A stretch of 64,000 nt of DNA from Chitinophagaceae bacterium 26-R-25 (GTDB taxonomy: Bacteria > Bacteroidota > Bacteroidia > Chitinophagales > Chitinophagaceae), in NCBI GenBank assembly GCA_029906195.1, contig JARWSJ010000002.1:1488001-1552000 (forward strand), given 5' to 3'. Below are positions 63,679 to 64,000 of the stretch, in pieces. Positions within the stretch are counted from its first letter, which is position 1. Each line of letters opens with the position of its first letter. The notes under the pieces were generated by a model that saw only the letters and a program-made list of their open reading frames with translations, made no database searches and had not been told where the DNA came from. Both the position numbers and the translations under genes were made by a program.

Positions 63679-64000
63679 TTACTAGAACACTTGCAGGTAG
63701 GTCTTAAATATCAGTAAGCCGAAATCTCTTTCTATCATAAACAAGAAATTATTCGTCATTTAAAAGCTTCATGAGTAAAGGAGATTTATACATTAAAAGG
63801 AGAATCATCAGGCCACGAACATTCTGTGGTGAGGGATGCAATGCTAATGGACAAACGACGATTGAAATACATGCATGCCTGCCTCCATATCATTCTTGTT
63901 TAAAAAGGGACATGCAAGAAAAACGCAAAGGGAAAATTTAATCGTGTTCAGGGTTAATTGGAAACGCAGGTTGCAAAACTATTTAATAGGCGTTAAAACA
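63679..64000. other. End of window, no supported gene
   Basis: The last 322 nt have no convincing gene. A 56-codon frame at 63771-63941 begins MSKGDLYIKRR and is rich in Cys and Arg, but has no recognised domain and may be chance. The enzyme genes of the second locus should lie to the right. Confidence 0.4.

Noticed and set aside
63771-63941. 56-codon frame at the right end
   Set aside because: Too short, rich in Cys and Arg, with no recognised family.

Overview
The window is bacterial and almost certainly from a Bacteroidota genome, most likely Chitinophagaceae or a close relative. The signs are two FecI-type sigma factor / FecR-type anti-sigma / SusC / SusD modules whose SusC proteins carry an N-terminal STN signalling domain, lipoprotein SusD proteins, a type IX secretion sorting tail, dense glycoside hydrolase clusters, and weak Shine-Dalgarno sequences. 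No rRNA, tRNA, CRISPR array, transposase or integrase was found.

Region 1 (1-13756): the downstream part of a complex I operon in the order nuo(C)D-E-F-G-H-I-J-K-L-M-N. It is the enterobacterial type. The first gene reads in from the left edge and matches the NuoC/NuoD linker of E. coli NuoCD, so it is the 3' part of a fused nuoCD. NuoG has ligands for the N7 cluster. Every gene gap of 40 nt or more (D/E, E/F, F/G, H/I, J/K, K/L, M/N) holds an inverted or tandem repeat, often supplying the stop codon of the gene before it. The three tight junctions (G/H, I/J, L/M) have none.

Region 2 (13757-17478): a membrane-bound lytic transglycosylase of MltF type, a small hypothetical protein, and long gene-poor stretches holding hairpins and T-tract direct repeats spaced exactly 21 bp.

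Region 3 (17479-48986): a large polysaccharide utilisation locus, all on the + strand. It has sigma factor, anti-sigma, SusC and SusD, then an unrecognised 609-residue secreted protein, GH105, an SGNH esterase, and a four-gene sugar oxidation cassette (TIM-barrel isomerase/epimerase, GMC flavoprotein dehydrogenase, Tat-signal small subunit, ThuA-like protein). These are followed by a beta-helix enzyme, GH95, GH3, a GH95-like enzyme, a GH109-type Gfo/Idh/MocA enzyme next to a hexosamine-1-kinase-like protein, a second GH3 and a cupin. Gene debris lies between them: the end of a lost beta-helix gene copy and two related 3' fragments of what looks like a GH38 gene. The content suggests an acidic, fucosylated or L-galactosylated heteropolysaccharide such as pectin, arabinogalactan or a similar exopolysaccharide; the substrate is inference.

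Region 4 (49193-55523, - strand): a two-gene operon encoding a T9SS-sorted secreted protein and a 1633-residue modular protein (GH141-like beta-helix, concanavalin-like module, four discoidin repeats, LamG). A fifth, truncated discoidin repeat lies in frame just past its stop codon.

Region 5 (55524-64000): the start of a second locus with sigma factor, anti-sigma, SusC and SusD. A long perfect hairpin separates susC from susD. Its enzyme genes must lie beyond the right edge.

The sigma operons of regions 3 and 5 share a 21-bp-spaced direct repeat element upstream. It resembles the site geometry of LytTR-type response regulators and is the best candidate here for an undescribed regulatory link.
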